Positions 1 to 5,203 of a stretch of DNA of 5,394 nucleotides are shown here, piece by piece. The position numbers were made by a program, and so were the translations under genes. Within the stretch, counting starts at the first letter, position 1, and each line of letters starts with the position of its first letter. Source of the stretch: an uncultured Flavobacteriales bacterium (GTDB lineage Bacteria > Bacteroidota > Bacteroidia > Flavobacteriales > Schleiferiaceae); assembly GCA_903821715.1 (NCBI GenBank), contig CAIJMB010000040.1, positions 1 to 5,394 of the forward strand, given 5' to 3'. The notes under the pieces are model-generated. The model was not told where the DNA came from, did not search any database, and saw nothing but the letters and a program-made list of their open reading frames with translations.

Positions 1-73
1 CCACGGGCTCGCCCTGCTCATGCCGACGTATGAACGCCACAATTTGGCTTTCGGTGAACTGACTCTTTCTCAT
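1..73 (-). CDS. IS3-family transposase OrfA, N-terminal fragment (cut by window edge)
   Basis: Reading the minus strand from the ATG at 73 gives 24 codons starting MRKSQFTESQIVAFIRR and continuing HEQGEPV, open to the window edge. This matches the start of the IS3/IS911-type OrfA (pattern M-[RK]-[KR]-[ST]-x-[FY]-[ST]-x-x-[FQ]-[KI]), a small helix-turn-helix protein that binds the ends of the element and is joined to the DDE catalytic OrfB by -1 frameshifting. Only the first helix of the HTH_Tnp_1 domain is in view, so neither the frameshift site nor OrfB can be assessed. A purine-rich AGAGAAG lies a few bases before the ATG, unlike most native genes in this window, which have no Shine-Dalgarno. 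Whether the element is intact depends on sequence beyond position 1. The family call is from the protein start alone but is quite characteristic. Confidence 0.8.
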   Translation of the reverse strand, partial: MRKSQFTESQIVAFIRRHEQGEPV

Positions 74-141
74 AACTTCTCTATTTTAACAAATTACGGG
101 TTTTCAATTAATAACCGCTAGTGTTTTAAGGGAAGTCTTCA
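1..141 (-). mobile_element. Probable IS3-family insertion sequence, orfA-proximal end
   Basis: The fragmentary orfA at 1-73 is preceded by about 68 bp of AT-rich leader. On the minus strand, reading inward from 141, the sequence is TGAAGACTTCCCTTAAAAC, which begins with the TG typical of IS3-family termini and lies at the usual distance (tens of bases) from orfA. The exact end is inferred: the partner inverted repeat and the target duplication are outside the window. The similar-looking TGAGGTCTTCCTCA at 233-246 on the plus strand is partly palindromic and could be an alternative or older end. Confidence 0.4.
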
Positions 142-305
142 CCTAAAAATGGAAATTGAAACATGCTACGTTATGCCTTTTTTTGGATGAGTTTTCATTA
201 CTGAAAATTTGTTAAAGACATATAATCATAATTGAGGTCTTCCTCAAATTTTACACCACGGGGTTAATTGCAAATAGTGCCTCGGTCTCCCTGTCAATGG
301 GCCAA
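142..305. other. Non-coding gap, AT-rich up to about 255
   Basis: No open reading frame of note is seen on either strand. The stretch to about 255 is much richer in A+T than any gene here and then changes sharply to ordinary GC-rich sequence. A short perfect hairpin lies at 232-247 (stem TTGAGG/CCTCAA, loop TCTT). On the plus strand it is followed by AATTTT, on the minus strand by no U-run, so it is at best a weak terminator for the exonuclease gene that ends at 306. A TATAAT occurs at 221-226 but has no matching upstream element at a sensible distance. Confidence 0.5.
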
Positions 306-794
306 CTACCTCAACCCCTCCGGAGTCCGCTCCAAGCGCACCCGGCGCAGGACCTCGCCGCAGGCGGTGGCGTCGGCCAGGGCGTCGTGGTGGTTGAGCA
401 AAAAGATGCCGTAGTGCTCGCAGGCCTTCTTGAGACCCATGCGGGTTTCGCGGTAGGTGCAGCCCTTCTTCCAGGTCGGAACCGGCAAAAAGTAGTATTC
501 CAGCGTGGCCGTCAGGCATCCGAAGTCAAACGGCGCATTGTGCGCCCAAACCGTGTGGGCAAAGTAGGCGGCGATGTCGGGCCAAACCTCTTCAAAGGTG
601 GGTGCTTCGTGAGTCTGTTCAGGCCGGATTCCGTGCACCCGAATGTTGTGGTAGTTGTAGGCATTGCCCGGCGGACGCACCAGCGAACTGTAGACCGGCA
701 CCACGCGGTCGTCGAGCACCTCGACCAAACCAATTTGGCAGATGCTGGAGCGCTGGTTGTTCGCGGTTTCGACGTCTACGGCAAAGTGGCGCAT
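306..794 (-). CDS. DnaQ-like DEDDh 3'-5' exonuclease (DNA polymerase III epsilon-type), stand-alone
   Basis: This 162-aa protein is a single exonuclease domain of the DnaQ / RNase T superfamily, which removes nucleotides from 3' ends with two metal ions. The DEDDh motifs are all visible: Exo I FAVDVETA (D7, E9), Exo II VWAHNAPFD (D90) and Exo III HHDALADA (H136, D141). It lacks the C-terminal polymerase-binding tail of a full epsilon subunit as well as BRCT, GIY-YIG or helicase domains, so a general repair or RNA/DNA trimming role is as likely as proofreading. I chose the ATG at 794 because the domain starts at once (MRHFAVDVETA). A further ATG at 884 would add 30 residues and run back into ribE with no homology-like sequence. 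It lies 28 bp after ribE on the same strand and is probably cotranscribed with it. No Shine-Dalgarno is seen. Natural substrate cannot be told from sequence. Confidence 0.85.
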   Translation of the reverse strand: MRHFAVDVETANNQRSSICQIGLVEVLDDRVVPVYSSLVRPPGNAYNYHNIRVHGIRPEQTHEAPTFEEVWPDIAAYFAHTVWAHNAPFDFGCLTATLEYYFLPVPTWKKGCTYRETRMGLKKACEHYGIFLLNHHDALADATACGEVLRRVRLERTPEGLR

Positions 795-798
795 GGGC

Positions 799-826
799 CT
801 AAAGTTAGCCCACCGGCGGCCTTTAG
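799..826 (-). repeat. Short inverted repeat across the ribE stop and exonuclease leader
   Basis: CTAAAG (799-804) and CTTTAG (821-826) form a perfect 6-bp inverted repeat around a 16-nt GC-rich loop. The distal arm includes the ribE stop codon and the proximal arm ends 4 bp before the exonuclease ATG. It could fold in the ribE-exonuclease mRNA and affect translation of the second gene, but there is no U-run and the stem is short, so chance is a fair explanation. Confidence 0.25.
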
Positions 827-1437
827 CGCGAGAGGCTTCCGAGCTCGCGCAGGTACTGCAGCACGTACTTGCCCAGCACGTCAAATTCGAGGTTGACGGG
901 ATCGCCGACCTGCAGCTTTGAGAGGTTGGTGTGCTCCCAGGTGTAGGGGATCAGTGCCACGCTAAAGTGCGTCGGCCCGGAATCCACCACAGTCAGCGAC
1001 ACGCCGTTGAGCGTGATCGACCCCTTGGGGACGGTGCGGTGCAGTTCGAAGGCGGGGTGCTCGATGGCGACGCGCCAGCTGCCGTGGGTTTCAGATACTT
1101 CGGTGACGCGGCCCACCGAGTCGACGTGTCCCTGCACGGTGTGGCCGTCGAGGCGGCTTCCGACCAGGGCGGCGCGCTCGAGGTTGACGGTTCGGCCGAC
1201 GGACCAGGTTCCGAGGCAGGTTTTGTCGAGGGTTTCGGCGATGGCCGTGACGCGGAATCCGTGCGGAACTCCCTCGCCGTGCAGCGCCACTACGGTCAGG
1301 CAGCATCCGTCGTGGGCCACGCTTTGGTCAATTTTGAGCTCGGGCGCTAGGGTCGACGTGACGTCGAAGTGCACGTTGCCTCCGTCGGGGGTAATGGCCG
1401 CGATTTGGCCGAGGTTTTCGATGATTCCGGTGAACAT
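823..1437 (-). CDS. ribE: Riboflavin synthase (alpha subunit)
   Basis: The 204-aa protein catalyses the last step of riboflavin synthesis, dismutation of two 6,7-dimethyl-8-ribityllumazine molecules to riboflavin plus a pyrimidinedione, as a cytosolic homotrimer. It starts with the hallmark MFTGIIE and has two lumazine-binding half-domains, about residues 1-97 and 98-190, each with the family signature: SVAHDGCCLTV (39-49) and SITLNGVSLTV (140-150). The first resembles SVAHNGCCLTV of the E. coli enzyme, including the paired cysteines (C45, C46), with Asp in place of Asn. RLDGHTVQGHVD (95-106) and IPYTWEHTNL (163-172) are further conserved blocks. Length is normal (about 200). No other riboflavin gene is adjacent and no FMN riboswitch fits in the 32-bp upstream gap. 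The start is firm: the motif is at residue 1, with a TACCTTTG box 4 bp before the ATG, suggesting a leaderless or nearly leaderless mRNA. Confidence 0.97.
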   Translation of the reverse strand: MFTGIIENLGQIAAITPDGGNVHFDVTSTLAPELKIDQSVAHDGCCLTVVALHGEGVPHGFRVTAIAETLDKTCLGTWSVGRTVNLERAALVGSRLDGHTVQGHVDSVGRVTEVSETHGSWRVAIEHPAFELHRTVPKGSITLNGVSLTVVDSGPTHFSVALIPYTWEHTNLSKLQVGDPVNLEFDVLGKYVLQYLRELGSLSR

Positions 1438-1441
1438 GGGG

Positions 1442-1449
1442 CAAAGGTA
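1442..1449 (-). promoter_or_regulatory. Putative Bacteroidota -7 box for ribE
   Basis: On the minus strand the sequence is TACCTTTG, a perfect match to the Bacteroidota sigma-ABfr -7 consensus TAnnTTTG. Only CCCC separates it from the ribE ATG, so transcription would begin at or very near the start codon. No clear TTG/TTTG -33 element is seen at the expected spacing, which would fall inside pepA. Confidence 0.5.
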
Positions 1450-1456
1450 CGAGCGC

Positions 1457-1464
1457 TACCTTCG
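1457..1464 (+). promoter_or_regulatory. Putative -7 box for pepA, mirror of the ribE box
   Basis: TACCTTCG has one mismatch to TAnnTTTG and lies 5 bp before the pepA ATG. Together with the ribE box it makes a perfect inverted repeat, AAGGTA (1444-1449) / TACCTT (1457-1462), with a 7-bp spacer. The symmetry supports a bidirectional start region, but the single mismatch and missing -33 element keep confidence low. Confidence 0.35.
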
Positions 1465-1469
1465 TAGGT

Positions 1470-2888
1470 ATGAAACGCAGCCTTGTTCCCTCCTCTGCCG
1501 GCGCCGCCGTGCGCGCCGTGCTCCGCCCCAGTACTGATGCTTTGCGTGCGGCGGGCATCGAAGATTCCGCACTAAGTGCCTACCAAAACCGCGTCGACCG
1601 CGGGGTGAAGGGTTGGATGCACCTGGCTACCGCCACCGGCGACCTGCTGCTGGCGACCAGCGACGCCGACGCCGCGACCGCCGACGGCCTGCATGCGCTT
1701 CGCCAACTAGGGGCCGATTTGGGCGGAATTTTGGCCAAAAACAAGCTCCGCCACGTGACGCTTGACGCCCAGCCCGCCGCCCTGACGGTGGCTGAAGGCC
1801 TGGCCCTGAACGCCTACCGCTACACCAAACTCTTTGGCACCAAGGCCAAGGACCAGTGGACCCTCGAGCAGCTCGACGTGGTCGGCAGCGATTCCGCCGA
1901 ATTCACCACCTGGAACGCCCTGATGGACGGGGTGACCGAGGCGCGCGACCTCATCAACACTCCGGTGCTGCAGCTCGGAAGCCTCGAGCTCGCCGCCCGC
2001 GCCGAACAGCTCGGAGCCCAGCACGGGTTCAAGTGCACGGTGCTCCACAAGGCCCAAATCGAGGCCCTGAAGATGGGCGGGTTGCTGGGCGTGAACAAGG
2101 GGTCGGTCGATCCGCCCGTGTTCATCGTGCTCGAGTACCGCGGCGAAGGCGCCAAGGCAGACCAGCCCATCGCACTCGTCGGCAAGGGTGTAGTCTACGA
2201 CACCGGCGGCATCAGCCTGAAGCCCAGCAACTTCATGGAAGACATGAAGTGCGACATGTCGGGCGCCGCGGCCGTGCTCGGAACCTTCTGCGCCGTAGCG
2301 GCTGCCAAGCTTCCCGTGAACGTGGTGGGCCTGATTCCGGCCACCGACAACCGCTTGAACGGCAACGCATTGGTTCCGGGCGACGTGATCACAATCTCGA
2401 ACGGAGTCACCGTCGAGGTACTCAACACCGACGCCGAGGGCCGACTGATCTTAGCCGACGCGCTGCACTACGCCAAAAAGTACCAGCCCAAGCTCGTCAT
2501 CGACCTGGCCACCCTGACCGGAGCCGCCTCGCGCGCCATCGGCCCCTACGCCACCGTCGCCATGGGAACCGCCGACCGCGCCACCTGGGACGCTCTGCAG
2601 GCCAGCGCCGGAATGACGCACGAGCGCCTCGTCGAGTTCCCCTTCTGGGACGACTACAAAGAGTTGATTAAGAGCGACATCGCCGACATCAAGAACATCG
2701 GGGGCGCCGAGGCCGGAATGATCACCGCCGGCAAGTTCCTGGAGTACTTCATCGACTACCCCTACGTGCACCTCGACATAGCCGGGCCGGCATTCTTGGA
2801 CCGCGCCATTACCTACTACGGCAAGGGCGGAACCGGCGTCGGCGTGCGCCTGCTCACCCACTTTTTGACCGCCCAATCCCGCGCCTAA
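1470..2888 (+). CDS. pepA: Leucyl aminopeptidase, peptidase family M17
   Basis: This 472-aa cytosolic metallo-aminopeptidase removes N-terminal residues from peptides using two metal ions and normally assembles as a hexamer. The N-terminal regulatory domain (about 1-150) is divergent as usual. The catalytic domain is well conserved: VGKGVVYDTGGISLKPS (237-253) holds metal ligands K239 and D244 and catalytic K251, MKCDMSGAAAVLG (259-271) holds D262, and the family signature NTDAEGRLILADAL (319-332) holds D321, E323 and the catalytic R325. HLDIAGPAF (434-442) and GVGVRLLTHFL (456-466) close the domain. All expected active-site residues are present and the length is typical. The ATG at 1470 is the first in frame and sits just after the promoter-like box, suggesting a leaderless transcript; no Shine-Dalgarno is seen. 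It overlaps pdxA by one base (TAATG), so the two are probably translationally coupled. Some E. coli-type PepA proteins also bind DNA; nothing here tests that. Confidence 0.95.
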   Translation: MKRSLVPSSAGAAVRAVLRPSTDALRAAGIEDSALSAYQNRVDRGVKGWMHLATATGDLLLATSDADAATADGLHALRQLGADLGGILAKNKLRHVTLDAQPAALTVAEGLALNAYRYTKLFGTKAKDQWTLEQLDVVGSDSAEFTTWNALMDGVTEARDLINTPVLQLGSLELAARAEQLGAQHGFKCTVLHKAQIEALKMGGLLGVNKGSVDPPVFIVLEYRGEGAKADQPIALVGKGVVYDTGGISLKPSNFMEDMKCDMSGAAAVLGTFCAVAAAKLPVNVVGLIPATDNRLNGNALVPGDVITISNGVTVEVLNTDAEGRLILADALHYAKKYQPKLVIDLATLTGAASRAIGPYATVAMGTADRATWDALQASAGMTHERLVEFPFWDDYKELIKSDIADIKNIGGAEAGMITAGKFLEYFIDYPYVHLDIAGPAFLDRAITYYGKGGTGVGVRLLTHFLTAQSRA

Positions 2889-3832
2889 TGGCGGTTCGCG
2901 TCGGCATCACCCTAGGCGACCCCCACGGCATCGGGCCCGAGGTGGTGCTCAAGGCGCTGGCGCAGTGGGCTCCCTCGGCCGACGTGGAATTGGTCTGGTT
3001 TGCTGACCCGCTGATGGTCAAGGACCAAGCGGAGGCGCTGGGTTTGCCCGTGCCGTCGGTCCCCTGTGTGTGGCCTCTGCCGACCGTGGACTGGGTTTTT
3101 GGGCGCGGAACCACCGCCTCGGGCCAAGCAGCCCTCGACAGCCTCAACCTGGCCCTGGACGCCTGGCGCGCCGGCCAAATCGACGCGATGGTCACGCCGC
3201 CGCTGAGCAAAGAACACGTTCCGCTGCCCGGGTTCACCGGCCATACCGGCTACCTTGCCCAAGCCGCGGGGGGCGAGGCCCTGATGCTGCTGCGCGGATC
3301 GGAACTCACCGTCGCCCTCGCAACCGAGCACGTGGCCCTTTCTGAGGTTCAGGGCGTACTCTCGGTGGACCTTGTCGTGCGCAAGCTCCGCGCGCTGGAC
3401 GCTGCACTGCGCCAGGACTACGGAGTGGCCCGTCCGCGCCTTGCCCTGCTCGCCCTGAACCCGCACGCCGGAGACGGCGGACGCATAGGTACCGACGAGC
3501 AAACCTGGCTACTGGAGGCGTTGAACGCTGCGCGCCACGAGGGGTTGGACGTGCGCGGACCCTTTGCCGCCGACGGGTTTTTTGCCTGGCGGGGCTACCG
3601 CGACGTCGACGCCACCTTGGCGCTCTACCACGACCAGGGCCTGATTCCGTTTAAAATCCTCGCCGTTCACGACGGCGTCAACGCCACGGCCGGACTGGAC
3701 TTGGTGCGGACCTCGCCCGACCACGGAACCGCCTGGGACCTCGCCGGCCAAGGGCGAGCCGATGCCGGAAGCATGCTCGCCGCCCTGCACACCGCGGTCG
3801 AGGTGGTAAAGAATCGCCGCGCAATGCGCTGA
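2888..3832 (+). CDS. pdxA: 4-hydroxythreonine-4-phosphate dehydrogenase
   Basis: PdxA oxidises 4-phosphohydroxy-L-threonine with NAD(P)+ in the DXP-dependent pathway to pyridoxal 5'-phosphate; the product then enters the PdxJ reaction. The 314-aa protein shows the family blocks in order: GITLGDPHGIGPE (6-18), TPPLSK (103-108), FTGHTGYLA (116-124), ATEHVALS (145-152), ALNPHAGDGG (189-198), LYHDQGLIPFK (246-256) and RTSPDHGTAWDLAGQG (274-289). The three metal-binding histidines known from E. coli PdxA correspond to H148, H193 and H248. The usual GHTE is GHTG here, a substitution next to substrate-binding residues. Length is slightly below the 329 of E. coli, mostly from a compact N-terminal third. 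The start overlaps the pepA stop. pdxJ is not in view. A PdxA2-like paralogue acting on another phosphorylated acid is possible but the general match favours PdxA. Confidence 0.93.
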   Translation: MAVRVGITLGDPHGIGPEVVLKALAQWAPSADVELVWFADPLMVKDQAEALGLPVPSVPCVWPLPTVDWVFGRGTTASGQAALDSLNLALDAWRAGQIDAMVTPPLSKEHVPLPGFTGHTGYLAQAAGGEALMLLRGSELTVALATEHVALSEVQGVLSVDLVVRKLRALDAALRQDYGVARPRLALLALNPHAGDGGRIGTDEQTWLLEALNAARHEGLDVRGPFAADGFFAWRGYRDVDATLALYHDQGLIPFKILAVHDGVNATAGLDLVRTSPDHGTAWDLAGQGRADAGSMLAALHTAVEVVKNRRAMR

Positions 3833-3848
3833 GCGTTGTGGAATTTTT
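3822..3848 (+). terminator. Weak candidate terminator at the pdxA 3' end
   Basis: CAATGC (3822-3827) can pair with GCGTTG (3833-3838) through one T-G wobble, leaving a 5-nt loop that contains the pdxA stop codon. A run of five T (3844-3848) follows after five bases. The stem is short and the T-run is displaced, so read-through into the DUF177 gene is likely even if it works. Confidence 0.25.
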
Positions 3849-3850
3849 AG

Positions 3851-3858
3851 TACCTTTG
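3851..3858 (+). promoter_or_regulatory. Putative Bacteroidota -7 box for DUF177-rpmF
   Basis: TACCTTTG followed by CAGG is a perfect match to TAnnTTTG, 22 bp before the DUF177 ATG. A TTG lies at 3836-3838, but only 12 bp upstream, shorter than the roughly 17-23 bp usual between -33 and -7 elements. It would give the DUF177-rpmF unit its own start separate from pepA-pdxA, with a leader of only about 15 nt. Confidence 0.5.
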
Positions 3859-3880
3859 CAGGCTCAAAGCGAAGTTCGTC

Positions 3881-4357
3881 ATGAGACCACGTGAAACCAT
3901 ACTCCAGTTTTCGGGTCTTGCACTTGGCGAGCACCACTTTGAATTCGTCCTCGACGAAACGTTCTTTTCAGAATTTCCCCTGCAAGACCTTGAGGGTCTT
4001 CGGCCCGCCACCGTCCGTGTGCTGCTGCGCAAAGCCAACCACATGCTTGAGTTGGAATTTTCGTACGAAGGTGCCATGGACACCACCTGCGACCTGAGCA
4101 ACGACCCGTTCGTGCTCGAGCTTTCGAACGCGTTTCGCGTAGTGGTCAAGTTTGGCGAAGCCTTCGACGACAGCGAACCTGAGGTGCTTGTGCTTCCGCA
4201 CGGATCCTACGAAGCCGACCTCAAGCAGTACCTCTACGAATTAGTGGCACTGTCGGTTCCGCTGCAGCGAGTCAAACCCGAGCTCCGCAAAGAGGTCGAC
4301 GCCGACGATTGGGATGATTCTGATTTGGACTTTTTAGACGACGGCGAAGAAGAATAA
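3881..4357 (+). CDS. DUF177 / YceD-family protein
   Basis: The 158-aa product belongs to DUF177 (YceD, linked in plants and E. coli to 23S rRNA accumulation or processing), encoded next to rpmF in most bacteria, as here. Features seen: an N-terminal beta-rich half with LALGEHHFEFVLDETFF (13-29), the central MDTTCDLSNDPFVLEL (66-81) and the Bacteroidota-type block VLVLPHGSYEADLKQYLYE (102-120) followed by VALSVPLQRVKPE (122-134). Only one cysteine (C70) remains where many homologues have a paired Cys motif. The tail (139-158) is strongly acidic, rich in Asp and Glu. There is no signal peptide or membrane segment, so it is cytosolic. The molecular activity of the family is not established; the role in ribosomal RNA or large-subunit assembly is drawn from the family and from its neighbour. 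The start follows the promoter-like box by 22 bp with no Shine-Dalgarno. Confidence 0.88.
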   Translation: MRPRETILQFSGLALGEHHFEFVLDETFFSEFPLQDLEGLRPATVRVLLRKANHMLELEFSYEGAMDTTCDLSNDPFVLELSNAFRVVVKFGEAFDDSEPEVLVLPHGSYEADLKQYLYELVALSVPLQRVKPELRKEVDADDWDDSDLDFLDDGEEE

Positions 4358-4400
4358 GATTTTTGACCAACGAATTGTTGAATTTTTAAACTGAGGAACC

Positions 4401-4607
4401 ATGGCACATCCCAAACGCCGACAATCCAGTACCCGCCGCGACAAGCGCCGCACCCACGACAAGGCTCCTATGCCTACACTTACGGTGTGCTCGGCTACGG
4501 GTGAAGCCCACCTGATGCACCGCGCCTACTGGCACGAGGGCAAGATGTACTACAAAGGCAAAGTAGTTATCGACAACAGCGCCCCTGCTGAAGCCGCTGA
4601 GGCCTAA
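4401..4607 (+). CDS. rpmF: Large ribosomal subunit protein bL32
   Basis: A 68-aa ribosomal protein of the 50S subunit. The start MAHPKRRQSSTRRDKRRTH is nearly the bL32 consensus, followed by the core TGEAHLMHRAYWHEGKMYYKGKVV (33-56). Only one cysteine (C30) is present, so this is the zinc-independent (C-minus) form. The final ten or so residues (NSAPAEAAEA) form a small alanine/glutamate tail beyond the usual end. It begins 43 bp after the DUF177 gene. GAGGAA just before the ATG is the clearest Shine-Dalgarno-like sequence among the native genes in this window, with a tight spacing of about 4 nt. A strong terminator follows, so DUF177-rpmF forms a unit. Confidence 0.96.
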   Translation: MAHPKRRQSSTRRDKRRTHDKAPMPTLTVCSATGEAHLMHRAYWHEGKMYYKGKVVIDNSAPAEAAEA

Positions 4608-4638
4608 GACTGACGGGGCTTTGCGCCCTTTTGTGAAT

Positions 4639-4685
4639 AAAAACCCGGTTCAAGCATGGCCTTGATGCCGGGTTTTTGCTTTTTT
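4639..4685 (+). terminator. Strong rho-independent terminator after rpmF
   Basis: AAAAACCCGG (4639-4648) pairs perfectly with CCGGGTTTTT (4668-4677), and the loop holds a second stem TCAAG (4650-4654) / CTTGA (4661-4665), giving a long near-continuous hairpin. It is followed by GC and a run of six T. The A-run on the left side means it could also act in reverse. It ends the DUF177-rpmF transcript and implies a separate promoter for accB. Confidence 0.85.
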
Positions 4686-4690
4686 CGCCG

Positions 4691-4698
4691 CACTTTTG
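4691..4698 (+). promoter_or_regulatory. Possible -7 box for accBC
   Basis: CACTTTTG has one mismatch to TAnnTTTG and lies 19 bp before the accB ATG, directly after the terminator, where a promoter is needed. A TTTG at 4675-4678 is 12 bp upstream, the same short spacing as at the DUF177 box. The evidence is motif plus position only. Confidence 0.35.
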
Positions 4699-4717
4699 CC
4701 CTTCTAACTCCTTAGCT

Positions 4718-5191
4718 ATGGACCTTAAAGAACTCCAGAATTTCATTCGTTTTGTCGCCAAGAGCGGAGCCCAAGAGGTATCCCTCGAAACGGATGACTT
4801 TAAGATTACGGTCAAAACCGGCCCCGACGGCGTCGTGTACGCCCAAGCGCCTGTGCTCGCTGCCGCTCCTGCCGTGGCCGCCGCCCCAGTTGCCGCCGCC
4901 GCACCTGCTGCACCAGCCGCCGCAGCGGCTCCGGCTGAAGACACGTCAAAGTACGTGACGGTGACCGCGCCGATGATCGGCACGTTCTACCGCAAGCCAA
5001 GCCCCGACAAGCCCGTTTTTGTCAACGTGGGTGACACGGTAAAGGCCGGCCAAACGGTCTGCATCATCGAAGCCATGAAGCTCTTCAACGAGATTGAGTG
5101 CGAGGTTTCAGGTACTGTAGTCAAGGTGATTGCCGACGACATGAAGCCGGTCGAGTACGGCCAGCCCTTGTTCTTGGTCGATCCGGCTTAA
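4718..5191 (+). CDS. accB: Biotin carboxyl carrier protein of acetyl-CoA carboxylase
   Basis: AccB carries the biotin that AccC carboxylates and that delivers CO2 to acetyl-CoA through AccAD, making malonyl-CoA for fatty acid synthesis. The 157-aa protein has an N-terminal helix (MDLKELQNFIRFV), an Ala/Pro-rich flexible linker (about 44-73) and a C-terminal biotinyl domain. That domain contains the bacterial AccB thumb-region motif PMIGTFYR (85-92) and the biotin attachment site IEAMKLFNEIE (117-127), with K121 as the biotinylated lysine. Length is typical. I chose the ATG at 4718; in-frame TTG at 4676 lies inside the terminator hairpin and cannot be the start. The gap to accC is 12 bp, so the two are cotranscribed. 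No Shine-Dalgarno is seen. An ORF for fabH, common between rpmF and accB in related bacteria, is absent. Confidence 0.96.
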   Translation: MDLKELQNFIRFVAKSGAQEVSLETDDFKITVKTGPDGVVYAQAPVLAAAPAVAAAPVAAAAPAAPAAAAAPAEDTSKYVTVTAPMIGTFYRKPSPDKPVFVNVGDTVKAGQTVCIIEAMKLFNEIECEVSGTVVKVIADDMKPVEYGQPLFLVDPA

Positions 5192-5203
5192 TTCGCCCGC
5201 GCC

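Noticed and set aside
795..884. N-terminal extension of the exonuclease to the ATG at 884
   Set aside because: It would overlap ribE by 62 bases and add a Cys/Ser-rich stretch unlike the family; the domain begins right at the ATG at 794.
297..896. 199-aa open frame on the plus strand opposite the exonuclease gene
   Set aside because: It lies antisense to a gene with clear DEDDh motifs, has no recognisable domain and low-complexity Val/Arg composition, as expected of a GC-rich shadow frame.
1856..2671. 271-aa plus-strand frame inside pepA
   Set aside because: Arg/Pro/His-rich composition and complete overlap with a gene showing all M17 active-site residues mark it as a shadow.
2912..3502. 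196-aa minus-strand frame opposite pdxA
   Set aside because: Antisense to a complete pdxA with all signatures; no domain is recognisable.
4368..4387. CAAC/GTTG mini-hairpin plus T-run before rpmF as a terminator
   Set aside because: A 4-bp stem is too weak, and DUF177 and rpmF are normally cotranscribed.
4676..4717. Upstream TTG start for accB
   Set aside because: The TTG is inside the terminator hairpin and the added residues do not resemble AccB; the family start MDLKEL is at 4718.
4850..4935. Repetitive GC-rich stretch as a possible DNA repeat
   Set aside because: It is the Ala/Pro linker of AccB, a normal length-variable region of this protein, with no exact tandem unit.
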